The notes under the pieces are model-generated. The model saw only the letters and a list, made by a program, of their open reading frames with translations. It did not search any database and was not told where the DNA came from. A stretch of DNA of 64,000 nt, from positions 3,844,001 to 3,908,000 of the forward strand of contig NZ_CP021455.1 of assembly GCF_002158865.1 (NCBI RefSeq), read 5' to 3'. Positions 45,934 through 54,829 of the stretch are shown here, piece by piece; within the stretch, counting starts at the first letter, position 1; each line of letters begins with the position of its first letter. This DNA is from Comamonas serinivorans (GTDB lineage Bacteria > Pseudomonadota > Gammaproteobacteria > Burkholderiales > Burkholderiaceae_C). The position numbers and the translations under genes are program-made.

Positions 45934-46620
45934 ATGATCAAGCTCTTCGTCGGCCTTGGCAACCCCGGCCCCGAATACGAACTCACGCGCCACAACGCCG
46001 GTTTCTGGTGGATCGACAACGTGGCCGAGGCGCTGGGCCTCACGCTGCGCGATGAACGCGCTTACAGCGGCGAGCTGGCCCGGGCCAACGTGAATGGCCA
46101 CACGGTGTGGCTGCTCAAGCCCCAGACCTTCATGAACCTCTCGGGCAAGTCCATCGGCGCCCTGGCGCGCTTTTACAAGATCGCGCCCGAGGAAATCCTG
46201 GTCGTGCACGATGAGCTCGACCTGGATCCGGGCCACGCCAAACTCAAGCTGGGCGGCTCGCACGCCGGGCACAACGGCCTGCGCGACACGCACCAGCACC
46301 TGGGCACCGACCAGTACTGGCGTCTGCGCATCGGCATCGGCCACCCGGGACACCGCAGCGAGGTGGTGAGCTGGGTGCTGGGCAAGCCACCACAAGCCCA
46401 GCGCGACGCCATCTCGGACTGCATCACGCGCACCATCCGCGCCTTCGAACCCCTGGCCGAAGGCGAACTGGAGAAGGCGACGCGCATCGTCCACAAGAAC
46501 CCGGCCAAGCCCAAGCCCCCGAAAACCCCCAAGGCCCCCAAACCCGTGGCTGCCGAAGCGGACGATGCCGCGTCCAGCGCAACGCCCACGCCGCCTGCGG
46601 CAGACCCGACCGCAGCCTGA
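45934..46620 (+). CDS. pth: Peptidyl-tRNA hydrolase with extended C-terminal tail
   Basis: Releases peptides from drop-off peptidyl-tRNAs. The catalytic core (1-195) has GLGNPGPEYELTRHNAGFW with the catalytic His, LKPQTFMNLSG, HDELDLDPG with the essential Asp and GSHAGHNGLRD. The last 35 residues (PAKPKPPKTPKAPKPVAAEAD and on) form a disordered Lys/Pro/Ala tail absent from E. coli Pth. Start MIKLFVGLGN at 45934, 14 bp after palindromic copy 15; an AGGA lies about 11 bp upstream. Confidence 0.95.
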   Translation: MIKLFVGLGNPGPEYELTRHNAGFWWIDNVAEALGLTLRDERAYSGELARANVNGHTVWLLKPQTFMNLSGKSIGALARFYKIAPEEILVVHDELDLDPGHAKLKLGGSHAGHNGLRDTHQHLGTDQYWRLRIGIGHPGHRSEVVSWVLGKPPQAQRDAISDCITRTIRAFEPLAEGELEKATRIVHKNPAKPKPPKTPKAPKPVAAEADDAASSATPTPPAADPTAA

Positions 46621-47072
46621 GCGCCTCAAAGCCTCGCCATCGGGAGCGACGCTGCCCACGGATGGCGTGCGGCAGAACCTGAAAGGGGTGCAGCACAGCG
46701 CGCCGTATCGCCGCGCAGACGACGCGACGCGGGGGAGGTTTGGCGACGTCCACCTGCCTGACCATGGCACGGCCGTAGCCGTTGCGGCATCGCCCGTGCC
46801 GCACCTGCAGGCGCTGAACACCTGCGGTGTCGCCGCCATCGGTCTGTCAGCCACCGGGTTGGCGTGGACGTGGCCCGGCCTTCGCTCCGCAGTCCATGAC
46901 CCATGACGCCGACGCTTGAGTCATGGCGCCGAGTATCGAGCGCTCTTCATTTAAGGGAGAACGTAGTGGCACGGCTACTGGCAGATCACCCCCATCCACC
47001 ACATCCCATTCAGGGCAAACGCGTGCGCGTCAAGCCTGCGGCAAATACCGCCTCGCCCAATGGCAGGCGCGC
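46621..47072. other. Intergenic region between convergent pth and ferredoxin genes
   Basis: 452 bp. I see no gene, relic, terminator or full palindromic element; a lone GAGTATCGAG at 46932 could be a remnant end of one. Confidence 0.4.
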
Positions 47073-47324
47073 TCAGGCCTGCGCCTGCAGGCGCAGGTAT
47101 TTCTGCATCAGCGTTTCGCGGTCTTCGACGTTCGCGGGGTCGACCGGGATGCACTCGACCGGGCACACCTGCACGCATTGCGGCTCGTCAAAGTGCCCCA
47201 CGCATTCGGTGCATTTGCGCGGGTCGATTTCGTAGATCAGCTCGCCCGCGTAAATGGCCTGGTTGGGGCATTCGGGCTCGCACACATCGCAATTGATGCA
47301 CTCGTCGGTGATCATCAAAGCCAT
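47073..47324 (-). CDS. 2[4Fe-4S] ferredoxin (YfhL type)
   Basis: 83-residue low-potential electron carrier. First cluster motif C-x2-C-x2-C-x3-C in CINCDVCEPECPNQAIY; second has the YfhL/Allochromatium-type insertion, C-x2-C-x8-C-x3-C in CTECVGHFDEPQCVQVCPVEC. A C-terminal helix (DRETLMQKYLRLQAQA) is the extension typical of this subfamily. In relatives it is often near coaD/rsmD, but those genes are not in the window. Confidence 0.95.
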   Translation of the reverse strand: MALMITDECINCDVCEPECPNQAIYAGELIYEIDPRKCTECVGHFDEPQCVQVCPVECIPVDPANVEDRETLMQKYLRLQAQA

Positions 47325-47722
47325 TGAACAGTCTTTCCTTGCTCACGCGAACGGGGTCGCGCCAGGGGTCCATTGTCCCCGCAAGACAAGCTGCAGGCGC
47401 AAGGCCTGCCCGATGCCCCGCGGGACCAGCGTGGGCATTGCATGCCCCCAGGCGCATCCCGCAGGTTGCGAACTGACCCAAACCGTCGGTGAGATCGGGA
47501 GAGCCTGTTCGTGCGTTCGCCAACGCCGTTCACCATCCAGCGGCTGATGGGGGCCGTGGCCGTGAGGGCTGCGCGACTCCCCACGACAGGCAGCGGGCAG
47601 GTCTGACCCGTGGCCCGGTCTCGACGCTGGCCGCCGCCGCATCACGCACTCAGGCACGCACGCAGAGGGCCACGGCGCTGCGCAGGTCCTGGGCAAAGGT
47701 GGTCAGGGTGACAGACATGTTA

Positions 47723-47776
47723 AGGGGTATCTATTCATTTCCGATGTTTTTTTAATTGCCAACACCACCATACTCC
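47723..47776. repeat. Dispersed palindromic element, copy 16
   Basis: AAGGGGTATC and CCACCATACTCC ends with a TTTCCGATG, T-run, ATTGCC centre; arms imperfect. Confidence 0.65.
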
Positions 47777-47885
47777 AAGCGAATGTCAGAGCAGCACATC
47801 CTCCTGCGACCGCGTTCGCTTCCCTCGATGGCGCATCGGTGTTGAACGCAATACATTCGCTGCAGCCATGGTTTTTGCCTCAAAA

Positions 47886-47901
47886 CGGACAAAATTGTCC
47901 G
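47886..47901. promoter_or_regulatory. Operator-like palindrome upstream of tetR
   Basis: CGGACAA, AA, TTGTCCG: perfect 7-bp inverted repeat 21 bp before the tetR start codon. Size and place fit a TetR-family autoregulatory operator that would also control the downstream efflux genes. Confidence 0.65.
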
Positions 47902-47922
47902 CACAAGACCACAATCGCGTCC

Positions 47923-48492
47923 ATGACTTCCCCACGACCCGATGTCGCCGCCCGACGTGCGCAGCTGCTCGATGCAGCGGCGCACGTGTTCGCCGAACAT
48001 GGCATCACCGCTCCGCTGGATCTGGTGGTGGAACATGCCGGCCTGGGCCGCGCCACGCTGTACCGTCATTTCCCCGACCGCACGGCCCTGGTCGCCGGCC
48101 TCATGGCCCGCACGGCCGATGCGCTGGAGGCGCGGGCCAGCCAGCTGCGGGGCCGCGGCGATGCCCTGCACCTCATGCTGCGCCAGATTGCCGATGGCAT
48201 CGTGCACTCGCCGGCGCTGGTCGACTACTGGCGCGGGGCCAACCGTGACGAGCCTGAGCTGGCCACGCAGCGCCAGCGGGTGCTGGCGGCCTTGCAATTG
48301 GCGCTGGACGACGCCATGGCGCAAGGCGTGTGCCGCGCCGACCTCACGGCCCAGGACGTGACCCTGGCGGCCGGCATGCTGGGCGCCGCGCTGCGCGGAC
48401 GCACCCAGGCTGAGCGCGCCCGCCTGGCCGAACGCGCCATTGCCCTGCTCTGGCACGGCCTGCAGGCCCCCGAAGGGACAGCATCATGCTGA
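47923..48492 (+). CDS. TetR-family transcriptional regulator
   Basis: 189 residues. N-terminal DNA-binding domain with RRAQLLDAAAHVFAEHGI, LDLVVEHAGLGRATLYRHFPDRTAL (helix-turn-helix LVVEHAGLGRATLYRHF). The C-terminal ligand domain is variable, with no assigned inducer. The ATG of the transporter gene lies 7 bp inside its 3' end, so regulator and pump are co-transcribed, and the operator-like palindrome just upstream suggests that it represses its own operon. Confidence 0.88.
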   Translation: MTSPRPDVAARRAQLLDAAAHVFAEHGITAPLDLVVEHAGLGRATLYRHFPDRTALVAGLMARTADALEARASQLRGRGDALHLMLRQIADGIVHSPALVDYWRGANRDEPELATQRQRVLAALQLALDDAMAQGVCRADLTAQDVTLAAGMLGAALRGRTQAERARLAERAIALLWHGLQAPEGTASC

Positions 48493-50171
48493 ACCGCAGC
48501 CCGCGCGTGCCGCTGTACGACCGGCCGCAGCCCGAATGGACGGATGCCGAGCGCCCCGTCCTGCCGGGCTCGCCAGCCGCCATCGCCCATGCCACGCCGC
48601 TGCGCGTGGCCTTCGGGCTGGTGGCCGTGCTGGTGTCGCTCGCCGGCTCGCTGGGCAACGCGCTGGTCACCGTCAACCTGCCCTACATCCAGGGCAGCCT
48701 GGGCCTGACACCCTCGGAGGCCGCCTGGCTGTCGGCGGTGTACGTCAGCGCCAACATGACGGCCAACCTGGTGCTCTACAAATTCCGGCAGCAGTTCGGC
48801 ATGCGGCTGTACGCCGAAATCGGCCTGGGCCTGTATGCCAGCCTGGCGGTGCTGCACCTGGCCGTCAACAACCCCACCACGCTGGCGCTGCTGCGCCTGG
48901 GCAGCGGCTTTGCGGCCGCCACCTGCAGCACGCTGGGCACGCTGTACATGCTGCAGGCCATCCCGCGGGTGTGGGTGGGCAATGCGCTGGTGGTGGCCCT
49001 GGGCTTGTCGCAACTGGCCACCCCGCTGGCCTGGATCCTGTCGCCCAGCCTGCTGATCGGCGGTGAATGGCACCGCATGTACATGTTCGAGGCCGGGCTG
49101 GCGCTGTGCGCGTTCGCCGCCGTGGTCGTGCTGAAGCTGCCGCGCGGCCTGCACATCAAGGTCTTCGAGCGGCGCGACCTGCTCACCTTTGCGCTGGCCG
49201 TGCCGGCCACGGTGCTGCTGTGCAGCGTCATCGCACAAGGCGTGACGCTGTGGTGGACCGACACGCCCTGGCTGGCCTGGGCGCTGGTGACGGCCATTGT
49301 CCTGTTCGTGACGGGCCTGTTGCTCGAGCTCTACCGCGACAACCCGCTGATCCACATGCGCTGGCTGCTCATGCCCGAGACCATCCGCTTCGGCATCGCC
49401 GCCTTCATGCTGCGCTTCCTGACCTCGGAGCAGACCTACGGCGCCGTCGGCCTGCTGCGTACCCTGGGCATGGGGCCGGACCAGATGCAACCGCTGTTCG
49501 TCGTCATCCTGCTGGCCACACTGGGCGGCATCGCCCTGGGCGCACTGACCTTCGGGCCGCGCACCATGGTGCCGCAGGTGCTGACCTCCATCGTGCTGTT
49601 CGCGCTGGCGGGCTGGGTGGACCAGGGGCAGACCAACCTGGCCCGGCCCGAAAACTTCTACCTCAGCCAGTCGCTCGTGGCCATCGGCATGGGGCTGTTC
49701 ATGGGCCCGCTGATGCTGATGGGTTTTCAAAGCGCGCTGAAGCACGGCCCCAACACCGTCATCAGCATGATCGTGCTGGTGACCTGCTCGCAGGCCATGG
49801 GCGGGCTCGCGGGCTCAGCCTTTTTCGGCAGCTACATGACGCACCGCGAGCACGTGCACTCGACCGCGCTCACGGCGCAGATCACCCTGGACGAGCCCCT
49901 GGTGGCGCAACGCCTGCAGCTGCAGCAAGGCAGCTACGCGCGCCAGAGTGCCGATGCGCAGCTCAGCAGCGCCCAGGGCACCACGCAACTGAGCCAGGCC
50001 GTGCGGCGCGAAGCCACGGTGCTGGCCTACAACGACGTGTTTGCCCTGTTGAGCCAGATCGCCCTGGGCTTCTTTGCACTCGCGCTGTGGCGCGTCTGGC
50101 TCAAGGCGCGCCAGCTCAAGCGCGAAGCGGCCGCGCAGGCCGGCAGCGGCCCCCCATCCCCGGCTTCATGA
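48486..50171 (+). CDS. MFS efflux transporter, DHA2 (EmrB-like) family
   Basis: Inner-membrane drug/H+ antiporter of 561 residues with about 14 helices. SLGNALVTVNLPYIQGSLGL and SEAAWLSAVYVSANM correspond to helix 1-2 motifs of EmrB; LRLGSGFAAATCSTLGTLYM is in the position of the conserved R-x-x-x-G motif C region. A long periplasmic or C-proximal loop (about 440-520) is Gln/Ser-rich. Forms a tripartite pump with the following adaptor and outer-membrane lipoprotein genes. Substrate unknown. Confidence 0.88.
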   Translation: MLNRSPRVPLYDRPQPEWTDAERPVLPGSPAAIAHATPLRVAFGLVAVLVSLAGSLGNALVTVNLPYIQGSLGLTPSEAAWLSAVYVSANMTANLVLYKFRQQFGMRLYAEIGLGLYASLAVLHLAVNNPTTLALLRLGSGFAAATCSTLGTLYMLQAIPRVWVGNALVVALGLSQLATPLAWILSPSLLIGGEWHRMYMFEAGLALCAFAAVVVLKLPRGLHIKVFERRDLLTFALAVPATVLLCSVIAQGVTLWWTDTPWLAWALVTAIVLFVTGLLLELYRDNPLIHMRWLLMPETIRFGIAAFMLRFLTSEQTYGAVGLLRTLGMGPDQMQPLFVVILLATLGGIALGALTFGPRTMVPQVLTSIVLFALAGWVDQGQTNLARPENFYLSQSLVAIGMGLFMGPLMLMGFQSALKHGPNTVISMIVLVTCSQAMGGLAGSAFFGSYMTHREHVHSTALTAQITLDEPLVAQRLQLQQGSYARQSADAQLSSAQGTTQLSQAVRREATVLAYNDVFALLSQIALGFFALALWRVWLKARQLKREAAAQAGSGPPSPAS

Positions 50172-50222
50172 CGGTATTCCGCCACAGACCAACAACATCA
50201 AACGGCACCTCATCCATACACC
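50170..50222. repeat. Dispersed palindromic element, copy 17 (degenerate)
   Basis: ACGGTATTCCG start, ATCAAACGGCA centre, CATCCATACACC end. Lies in the MFS-adaptor gap and ends 5 bp before the adaptor ATG. Arms are weak. Confidence 0.45.
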
Positions 50223-50227
50223 TCATC

Positions 50228-51649
50228 ATGGTCACCACACCCGGGTCCAACCCGAATTCCGACGAAGGCGACACCGCCGAACACCTCAGGCAACGCCTGG
50301 AGCTGGCCAGCGAAGCCACCGACGGCTACGACGACCGCCCGCCCGTGGCCGCCGCATCCGGCACCCCCGCCCCGCCTGCGGCGCCGGCCGCCGCGGCGGC
50401 CCCCGCCATGGCGCCCCTGTCCAAAACCATTCAGCCCAGCGCCAAGGCCGTGGCGCTGATGCTCCTGGTCGGCCTGGCCGGCATCGTGCTGGTGCTGCGC
50501 GCCTGGAGCCTGTGGCCGTTTGCCAGCGCCCTGCAGACCACCGACAACGCCTATGTGCGCGGCCAGGTCACCCAGCTGGCCCCGCAGGTGAACGGCCACG
50601 TGGCCGAGGTGCTGGTGCAGGACTACCAGCCCGTGCTGGCCGGCCAGGCGCTGCTGCGCATCGACGACCGCATCTACCGCCAGCGCGTGGACCAGGCCGA
50701 CGCCCAGATCGCTGCCGCGCAGGCCGACCTGGCCAATGCCGACCAGACGCAGGCGCAGGCCGAGGCCGCGCTCATGGCCTCGCGCGCCAGCCTGGTCAGC
50801 CTGCAGGCCGAACAGCAGCGCTCCACGGCCGAACAAGCCCGCGTGGACGAGCTGTCGGCCAAGGGCTCGGTCTCGCTCAACGAGCGCGACAAGGTGCGTG
50901 TGGCCACGCGCTCGGCGCAGGCCAATGTGCTCAAGGGCCAGGCCGACATCCGCGTCGGGGAAGAACGCATCAAGTCGGTCCGCGTGTCGCGCGAAGGCCT
51001 CAAGGCCAAGCTGCAGGCCGCGCAGGCCCAGCAGGAGCTGGCACAGATCGACCTGGACAACACCGTGATCCGCGCGCCGCGCGACGGCCAGCTGGGCGAG
51101 GTCGGCGTCAAGGCCGGCCAGTACGTGGCCGTGGGCACGCAGCTCATGGCCCTGGTGCCCGATCAGGTCTGGGTGGTGGCCAACTTCAAGGAAACCCAGG
51201 TCGCCCACATGCGCGCCGGCCAGCCCGCCACGGTGCGGGTGGACGCGCTGGGCGGCGCCAAGCTGCAGGCGGTGGTGGAGCGCTTTGCACCCGCCACGGG
51301 CTCGGAATTCAGCGTGCTGCGCCCCGACAACGCCACCGGCAACTTCACCAAGGTGGTGCAGCGCCTGCCCGTGCGCCTGCGCCTGCTGCCCGATCAGCCG
51401 CTGGCCCAACGCCTGGCGCCCGGCCTGTCGGTCGAGGTCACCGTGGACACCCGCGAGCCGGGTGACGCTGCGGTGCCCGGCACGGCGTCGGATGCGCCTT
51501 CCGGCATGCCATCCGGCACGCCTTCTGGCGGGCAGTCCCGCACGCCGCCCGCTGCTGCCTCGGCCAGGGCCAACACCGCGATCACCAGCGCCAGCGTTGC
51601 GGCCAGCGCCTCGCAGCCCGCGGCCCCGGCCGCCGAGGGAGGCCGCTGA
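50228..51649 (+). CDS. HlyD/EmrA-type membrane fusion protein
   Basis: Periplasmic adaptor of 473 residues. Cytosolic N-terminus with an Ala/Pro stretch, one membrane helix (AVALMLLVGLAGIVLVLRAW, about 76-95), then TTDNAYVRGQVTQLAPQVNG lipoyl-like domain, a long coiled-coil hairpin (about 155-275), and IRAPRDGQLGEVGVKAGQYV followed by VVANFKETQVAHMRAGQPA, all EmrA landmarks. The C-terminus is an Ala/Ser/Pro low-complexity tail with 12-bp repeats (PSGM, PSGT, PSGG). An ATG at 50168 overlapping the MFS stop is possible but would read through copy 17. The stop codon overlaps the next ATG (TGATG). Confidence 0.9.
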   Translation: MVTTPGSNPNSDEGDTAEHLRQRLELASEATDGYDDRPPVAAASGTPAPPAAPAAAAAPAMAPLSKTIQPSAKAVALMLLVGLAGIVLVLRAWSLWPFASALQTTDNAYVRGQVTQLAPQVNGHVAEVLVQDYQPVLAGQALLRIDDRIYRQRVDQADAQIAAAQADLANADQTQAQAEAALMASRASLVSLQAEQQRSTAEQARVDELSAKGSVSLNERDKVRVATRSAQANVLKGQADIRVGEERIKSVRVSREGLKAKLQAAQAQQELAQIDLDNTVIRAPRDGQLGEVGVKAGQYVAVGTQLMALVPDQVWVVANFKETQVAHMRAGQPATVRVDALGGAKLQAVVERFAPATGSEFSVLRPDNATGNFTKVVQRLPVRLRLLPDQPLAQRLAPGLSVEVTVDTREPGDAAVPGTASDAPSGMPSGTPSGGQSRTPPAAASARANTAITSASVAASASQPAAPAAEGGR

Positions 51650-53196
51650 TGCCCACCCTGCTCCACCCCGCTGGCCGGCCTTTGCAAGCCGGCCACCACC
51701 CGGCCACGCCCGTCCTCGGCAATCGGCCAAGCCGGCGCCTGGCCGCCAGTCGGCACATCCTCACCGCAGTATCGGCCCAATCTCGTCAATTTTTCATCGG
51801 CTTTTTAGGCATACCTCTGGCTATGCTGTTGACGGCCTGCGCGCCCACCTTGCCCATCGCGCCCGAAGCCGCCCAGCCCACGGTGCCCACCGGCTGGCGC
51901 GCCGACCCGCTGCAACCGGCCGCGGCACCCGAGGCCGTGGACCTGCACACCCGGTGGTGGCAGGCCCTGGGCGACGCCCAGCTCAATGCCCTGGTCGACC
52001 GCGCCCTGGCCCACAACAACAACCTGGGCCTGGCCGCCGCCCGCGTGGCCCAGGCCCGCGCCGAACAGCGCCTGGCCGAAGCCGCACAGCGCCCGACGCT
52101 GGACGCCAGTCTGGGCGTGAACAGCTCGCACTCGCTGCTCGCCACCGGCCCCGGCTACACCCGCAGCCTGCAGCCCGGCCTGCAGGCCAGCTGGGAGCCC
52201 GACCTGTGGGGCCGGCTTGGTGACCTGGCGCGCGCCGGCAGCGCCAGCACCGCCGCCAGCCAGGCCGACGAAGCCGCCGCCCGCGTGGCGCTGGCCGCAC
52301 AGGTGGTGCAGGCCTATGTGGCGCTGCGGGCGCTCGACGCCCAGCTGGCCGTCGCCCAGGCCACCGAGCGTTCGCGCCTGCAGTCCGAACAGCTCACCGC
52401 CGACCAGGCGCGCACCGGTTATGCCTCGCAACTGCCGCTGGCCCAGGCGCAGGCCGAGACCGCCAGCGTGCGCCAGAACATGGCGCAGCTCGACCTCGCC
52501 ATCCGCCGCCAGGAAGACGCGCTGCGCCTGCTGAGCGGCGACCCGCCCGGCCCCGTGCCACGCGGCCTGCCGCTGAGCGCGCTGCAGCTGCCGCAGCCCG
52601 CTGCCATCCAGCCGTCGGCCCTGCTGCGCCGCCGGCCCGACATCGCCGCCGCCGAGGCCCGCCTGGCCGCGGGCGATGCGCGCCTGGCGGCCCAGCGCGC
52701 GGCCTTTTTGCCACACGTCCAGCTCAGCGCCAGCCTGGGCTCGCTGGTGGTCAACGCGCTGGACTACAACCCCCTCACCGTCTGGAGCCTGGGCGCCAGC
52801 GCGCTCGCGCCGCTGTTCGATGGCGGCCGGCGGCAGGCGCAGATGGACGCCGCGGCCGCCCAGCGCGACCAGCTGGCCTGGACCTACCGCGACACCGTGC
52901 TGCGCGCCCTGGACGACGTGCAAGCCAGTCTGAGCGCCCTGCCCCGGCTGGCCCAGCAACAGGCCCAGGCCAAGCTGCGTGAAGAGGCCGTGACGCGCGC
53001 GCTGTCGTTCTCCAAGGACCGCTACGAGGCCGGCTATGCCTCGTACCTCGAGACCCTGGACGCGCAGCGCAACCTGTTCACCGTGCAGCTCGCCCGCGTC
53101 AGCCTGCGGCAAACCGAGATGGACAACCTCATCGCGCTGTACCGCGCGCTGGGCGGCGGCTGGGTCCAGCCGGACAACGCGCTCGGGCAACCCTGA
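51649..53196 (+). CDS. Outer-membrane efflux lipoprotein (NodT/OprM family)
   Basis: TolC-like channel completing the tripartite pump. 515 residues. Lipobox LLTAC at about 60-64; two OEP repeats with helical barrels: WWQALGDAQLNALVDRALAHN, LQASWEPDLWGRLGDLARAG, LLRRRPDIAAAEARLAAGDA, YNPLTVWSLGASALAPLFDGG, YEAGYASYLETLDAQRNLF. The N-terminal 58 residues are odd: a long poorly conserved lead followed by hydrophobic FFIGFLGIPLAM, which falls within palindromic copy 18. If so, part of the signal peptide is encoded by the repeat. A start at 51823 would leave no signal peptide. Confidence 0.9.
   Translation: MPTLLHPAGRPLQAGHHPATPVLGNRPSRRLAASRHILTAVSAQSRQFFIGFLGIPLAMLLTACAPTLPIAPEAAQPTVPTGWRADPLQPAAAPEAVDLHTRWWQALGDAQLNALVDRALAHNNNLGLAAARVAQARAEQRLAEAAQRPTLDASLGVNSSHSLLATGPGYTRSLQPGLQASWEPDLWGRLGDLARAGSASTAASQADEAAARVALAAQVVQAYVALRALDAQLAVAQATERSRLQSEQLTADQARTGYASQLPLAQAQAETASVRQNMAQLDLAIRRQEDALRLLSGDPPGPVPRGLPLSALQLPQPAAIQPSALLRRRPDIAAAEARLAAGDARLAAQRAAFLPHVQLSASLGSLVVNALDYNPLTVWSLGASALAPLFDGGRRQAQMDAAAAQRDQLAWTYRDTVLRALDDVQASLSALPRLAQQQAQAKLREEAVTRALSFSKDRYEAGYASYLETLDAQRNLFTVQLARVSLRQTEMDNLIALYRALGGGWVQPDNALGQP
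51777..51816. repeat. Dispersed palindromic element, copy 18 (inside a signal-peptide coding region)
   Basis: GCAGTATCGG start, TTTTTCATCGGC centre, GGCATACC end. Shorter and divergent, but start, loop and end match the family in order. Translated as the hydrophobic part of the efflux lipoprotein signal peptide. Confidence 0.5.
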
Positions 53197-53742
53197 GCGT
53201 GCCGCGCCCGAACGCAATGGCCTGCATGCCATGCACCTGGGCGCTCCCCACTTCTGACCTGCCAGGCCCACCGCAGCCCGAACGTGCAGCCCAACTCGGC
53301 CCGCGCTTGTGAAACGGGGGCGCCCGTAGAGCGCTAGGTCGCTGGCGGAGCCTCCGCACCTGCGCACCAGGTGCACCAGCCAGCCGCTGCGTTCAGTCGA
53401 CCTGCCGGAGTTGGGCGCCAAAACGCCCGCGTGCCCGGCAGCAATCGCGGATCGTGCGCCCTGCACGCCCGCCGTGACAGCCGCCCCGCTGGCGCATCCA
53501 CCGCCCAAGCAGCCCCTGACGGCTGTGCGCCCGTGCCAGGCACCCTGCATGAGGCCAATTCAACAACCGCGTCATCCCATCACCCAGACAGGGTATGACC
53601 TCATACCCATTTTTCATCCATCGGCCACCTGCCCATACCTGCACTGAATGCACAACGATGCGCGATGCCTACGGCTCCAACTGGACAGCGCCGCGTGCAC
53701 ATGCGGTAGCCTCGCCGCTTCACCGCTTGAAGCCTCCTCGCC
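53197..53742. other. Intergenic region between the efflux operon and the bestrophin-like gene
   Basis: 546 bp with palindromic copy 19 near its right side; no gene, relic or clear terminator recognised. Confidence 0.45.
53590..53639. repeat. Dispersed palindromic element, copy 19
   Basis: CAGGGTATG and GCCCATACCT ends, TTTTTCATCCATCGGC centre; an extra CATACCC is present near the left arm. Confidence 0.6.
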
Positions 53743-54654
53743 ATGGTCGTCCGGCCCCCTCTGCATTGGCTGCGCATGCTGTTCGTGCTGCGCGGCTCGG
53801 TGCTGCCGCGCATCGCGCCGCAGCTCATCGGCACCACGGTGCTGGCGCTCCTCGTCACCTGGCTGCATGGCCACATCGGGGGCTGGAAGGTGTCGCTCAA
53901 CTTCGTGCCGTTCTCGCTGATCGGCCTCACGCTGGCGATCTTCCTGAGCTTTCGCAACAGCACCTCGTACGCCCGGTATTGGGAGGCGCGCACCCTCTGG
54001 GGCGTGCTGCTGAACGACACGCGCAGCCTGACGCGGCTGGCGCTGACGCTGAGTCGCAACCCCGCGGCCGCGCGCGATTTGGCGCTGCGCCTGTGCGCCT
54101 TCGTCCACACCCTGCGCCACCAGCTGCGCGGCACCGACGCCCGTGCCGACCTGGCCCACTTTGTGCCGACCGAGTCCGCCGAACGCGTGCTGCGCGCGCG
54201 CCACCCGGCCGCGGTGGCCTTGCTGCTGGCCGATGAATGGCTGGGCGAGCGCCTGCGGGCCGGCGAGGTCGACGCCCCCGTGGTGCCGGCCTTCGCGCAT
54301 TCGCTGGCGCAGCTGAGCACGGCGCTGGGCGGCTGCGAGCGCATCGCCGCCAACCCGATCCCGTTCACCTACTCGGTCATCATCCACCGCAGCGTGTACC
54401 TGTACTGCCTGCTGCTGCCATTTGGCCTGCTGGACACCATCGGCTCCATGACGCCGCTCATCGTCTGCTTCGTCGCCTACACCTTTTTCGCGCTGGAAGC
54501 CCTGGGCGCCGAGATCGAAGACCCGTTCGGCACCGAGCCCAACGACCTGGCCCTCGGCGCGATGTCGCACATGATCGAGTCCACGCTGCTCGAGCTGGTG
54601 GGCGAAGCACCCCGCACGGCACGGCCTGAGGTGAGGGACTACGTGTTGCTGTGA
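53743..54654 (+). CDS. Bestrophin-like chloride/anion channel (UPF0187)
   Basis: 303-residue inner-membrane protein of the bacterial bestrophin family. Helices at about 25-45, 52-70, 205-225 and 230-250. Family motifs: LSFRNSTSYARYWEAR (SFR.N.AY.R..E), the pore-lining IPFTYSVIIHRSVYLYCLLLP (shown in part: NPIPFTYSVIIHR) and the C-terminal EIEDPFGTEPNDLAL, which is the bestrophin acidic cluster. Forms pentameric channels in characterised members. Monocistronic: flanked by palindromic copies 19 and 20. Confidence 0.9.
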   Translation: MVVRPPLHWLRMLFVLRGSVLPRIAPQLIGTTVLALLVTWLHGHIGGWKVSLNFVPFSLIGLTLAIFLSFRNSTSYARYWEARTLWGVLLNDTRSLTRLALTLSRNPAAARDLALRLCAFVHTLRHQLRGTDARADLAHFVPTESAERVLRARHPAAVALLLADEWLGERLRAGEVDAPVVPAFAHSLAQLSTALGGCERIAANPIPFTYSVIIHRSVYLYCLLLPFGLLDTIGSMTPLIVCFVAYTFFALEALGAEIEDPFGTEPNDLALGAMSHMIESTLLELVGEAPRTARPEVRDYVLL

Positions 54655-54659
54655 AACAA

Positions 54660-54715
54660 AAGGGGTATGAAGCCATCGCCGTTTTCAATGCAACGGCAAT
54701 GGACTCATACCCCCT
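54660..54715. repeat. Dispersed palindromic element, copy 20
   Basis: AGGGGTATGA and TCATACCCCCT ends; inner CCATCGCCGTT/AACGGCAATGG with one mismatch. Five bp after the bestrophin stop, between convergent genes: a good terminator-like hairpin. Confidence 0.92.
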
Positions 54716-54829
54716 ATCGGCTCAGGTCGACGATCACGCCCGGACACCATCGCGGTGACGCGCGCCGACTGTCGGCAGACGTCACACCCACGCCTGGCGC
54801 CGAGCAGACGCTCGACGCCCCATGGTCGC

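Larger units (their letters stand above)
47325..47922. other. Intergenic region upstream of the efflux regulator
   Basis: 598 bp. Contains palindromic copy 16 (47723-47776) and the TetR-operator-like repeat (47886-47901). A 22-codon minus-strand frame starting at 47719 (MSVTLTTFAQDLRSAVALCVRA) directly abuts copy 16; it may be a gene remnant but I cannot assign it. Confidence 0.45.

Noticed and set aside
47654..47719. 22-codon frame MSVTLTTFAQDLRSAVALCVRA next to palindromic copy 16
   Set aside because: Too short and with no match that I recognise; could be the start of a deleted gene, but this cannot be supported.
50168..50230. ATG at 50168 overlapping the MFS stop as adaptor start
   Set aside because: The resulting 20 extra residues would come from the degenerate palindromic copy 17; the ATG at 50228 gives a normal adaptor N-terminus.
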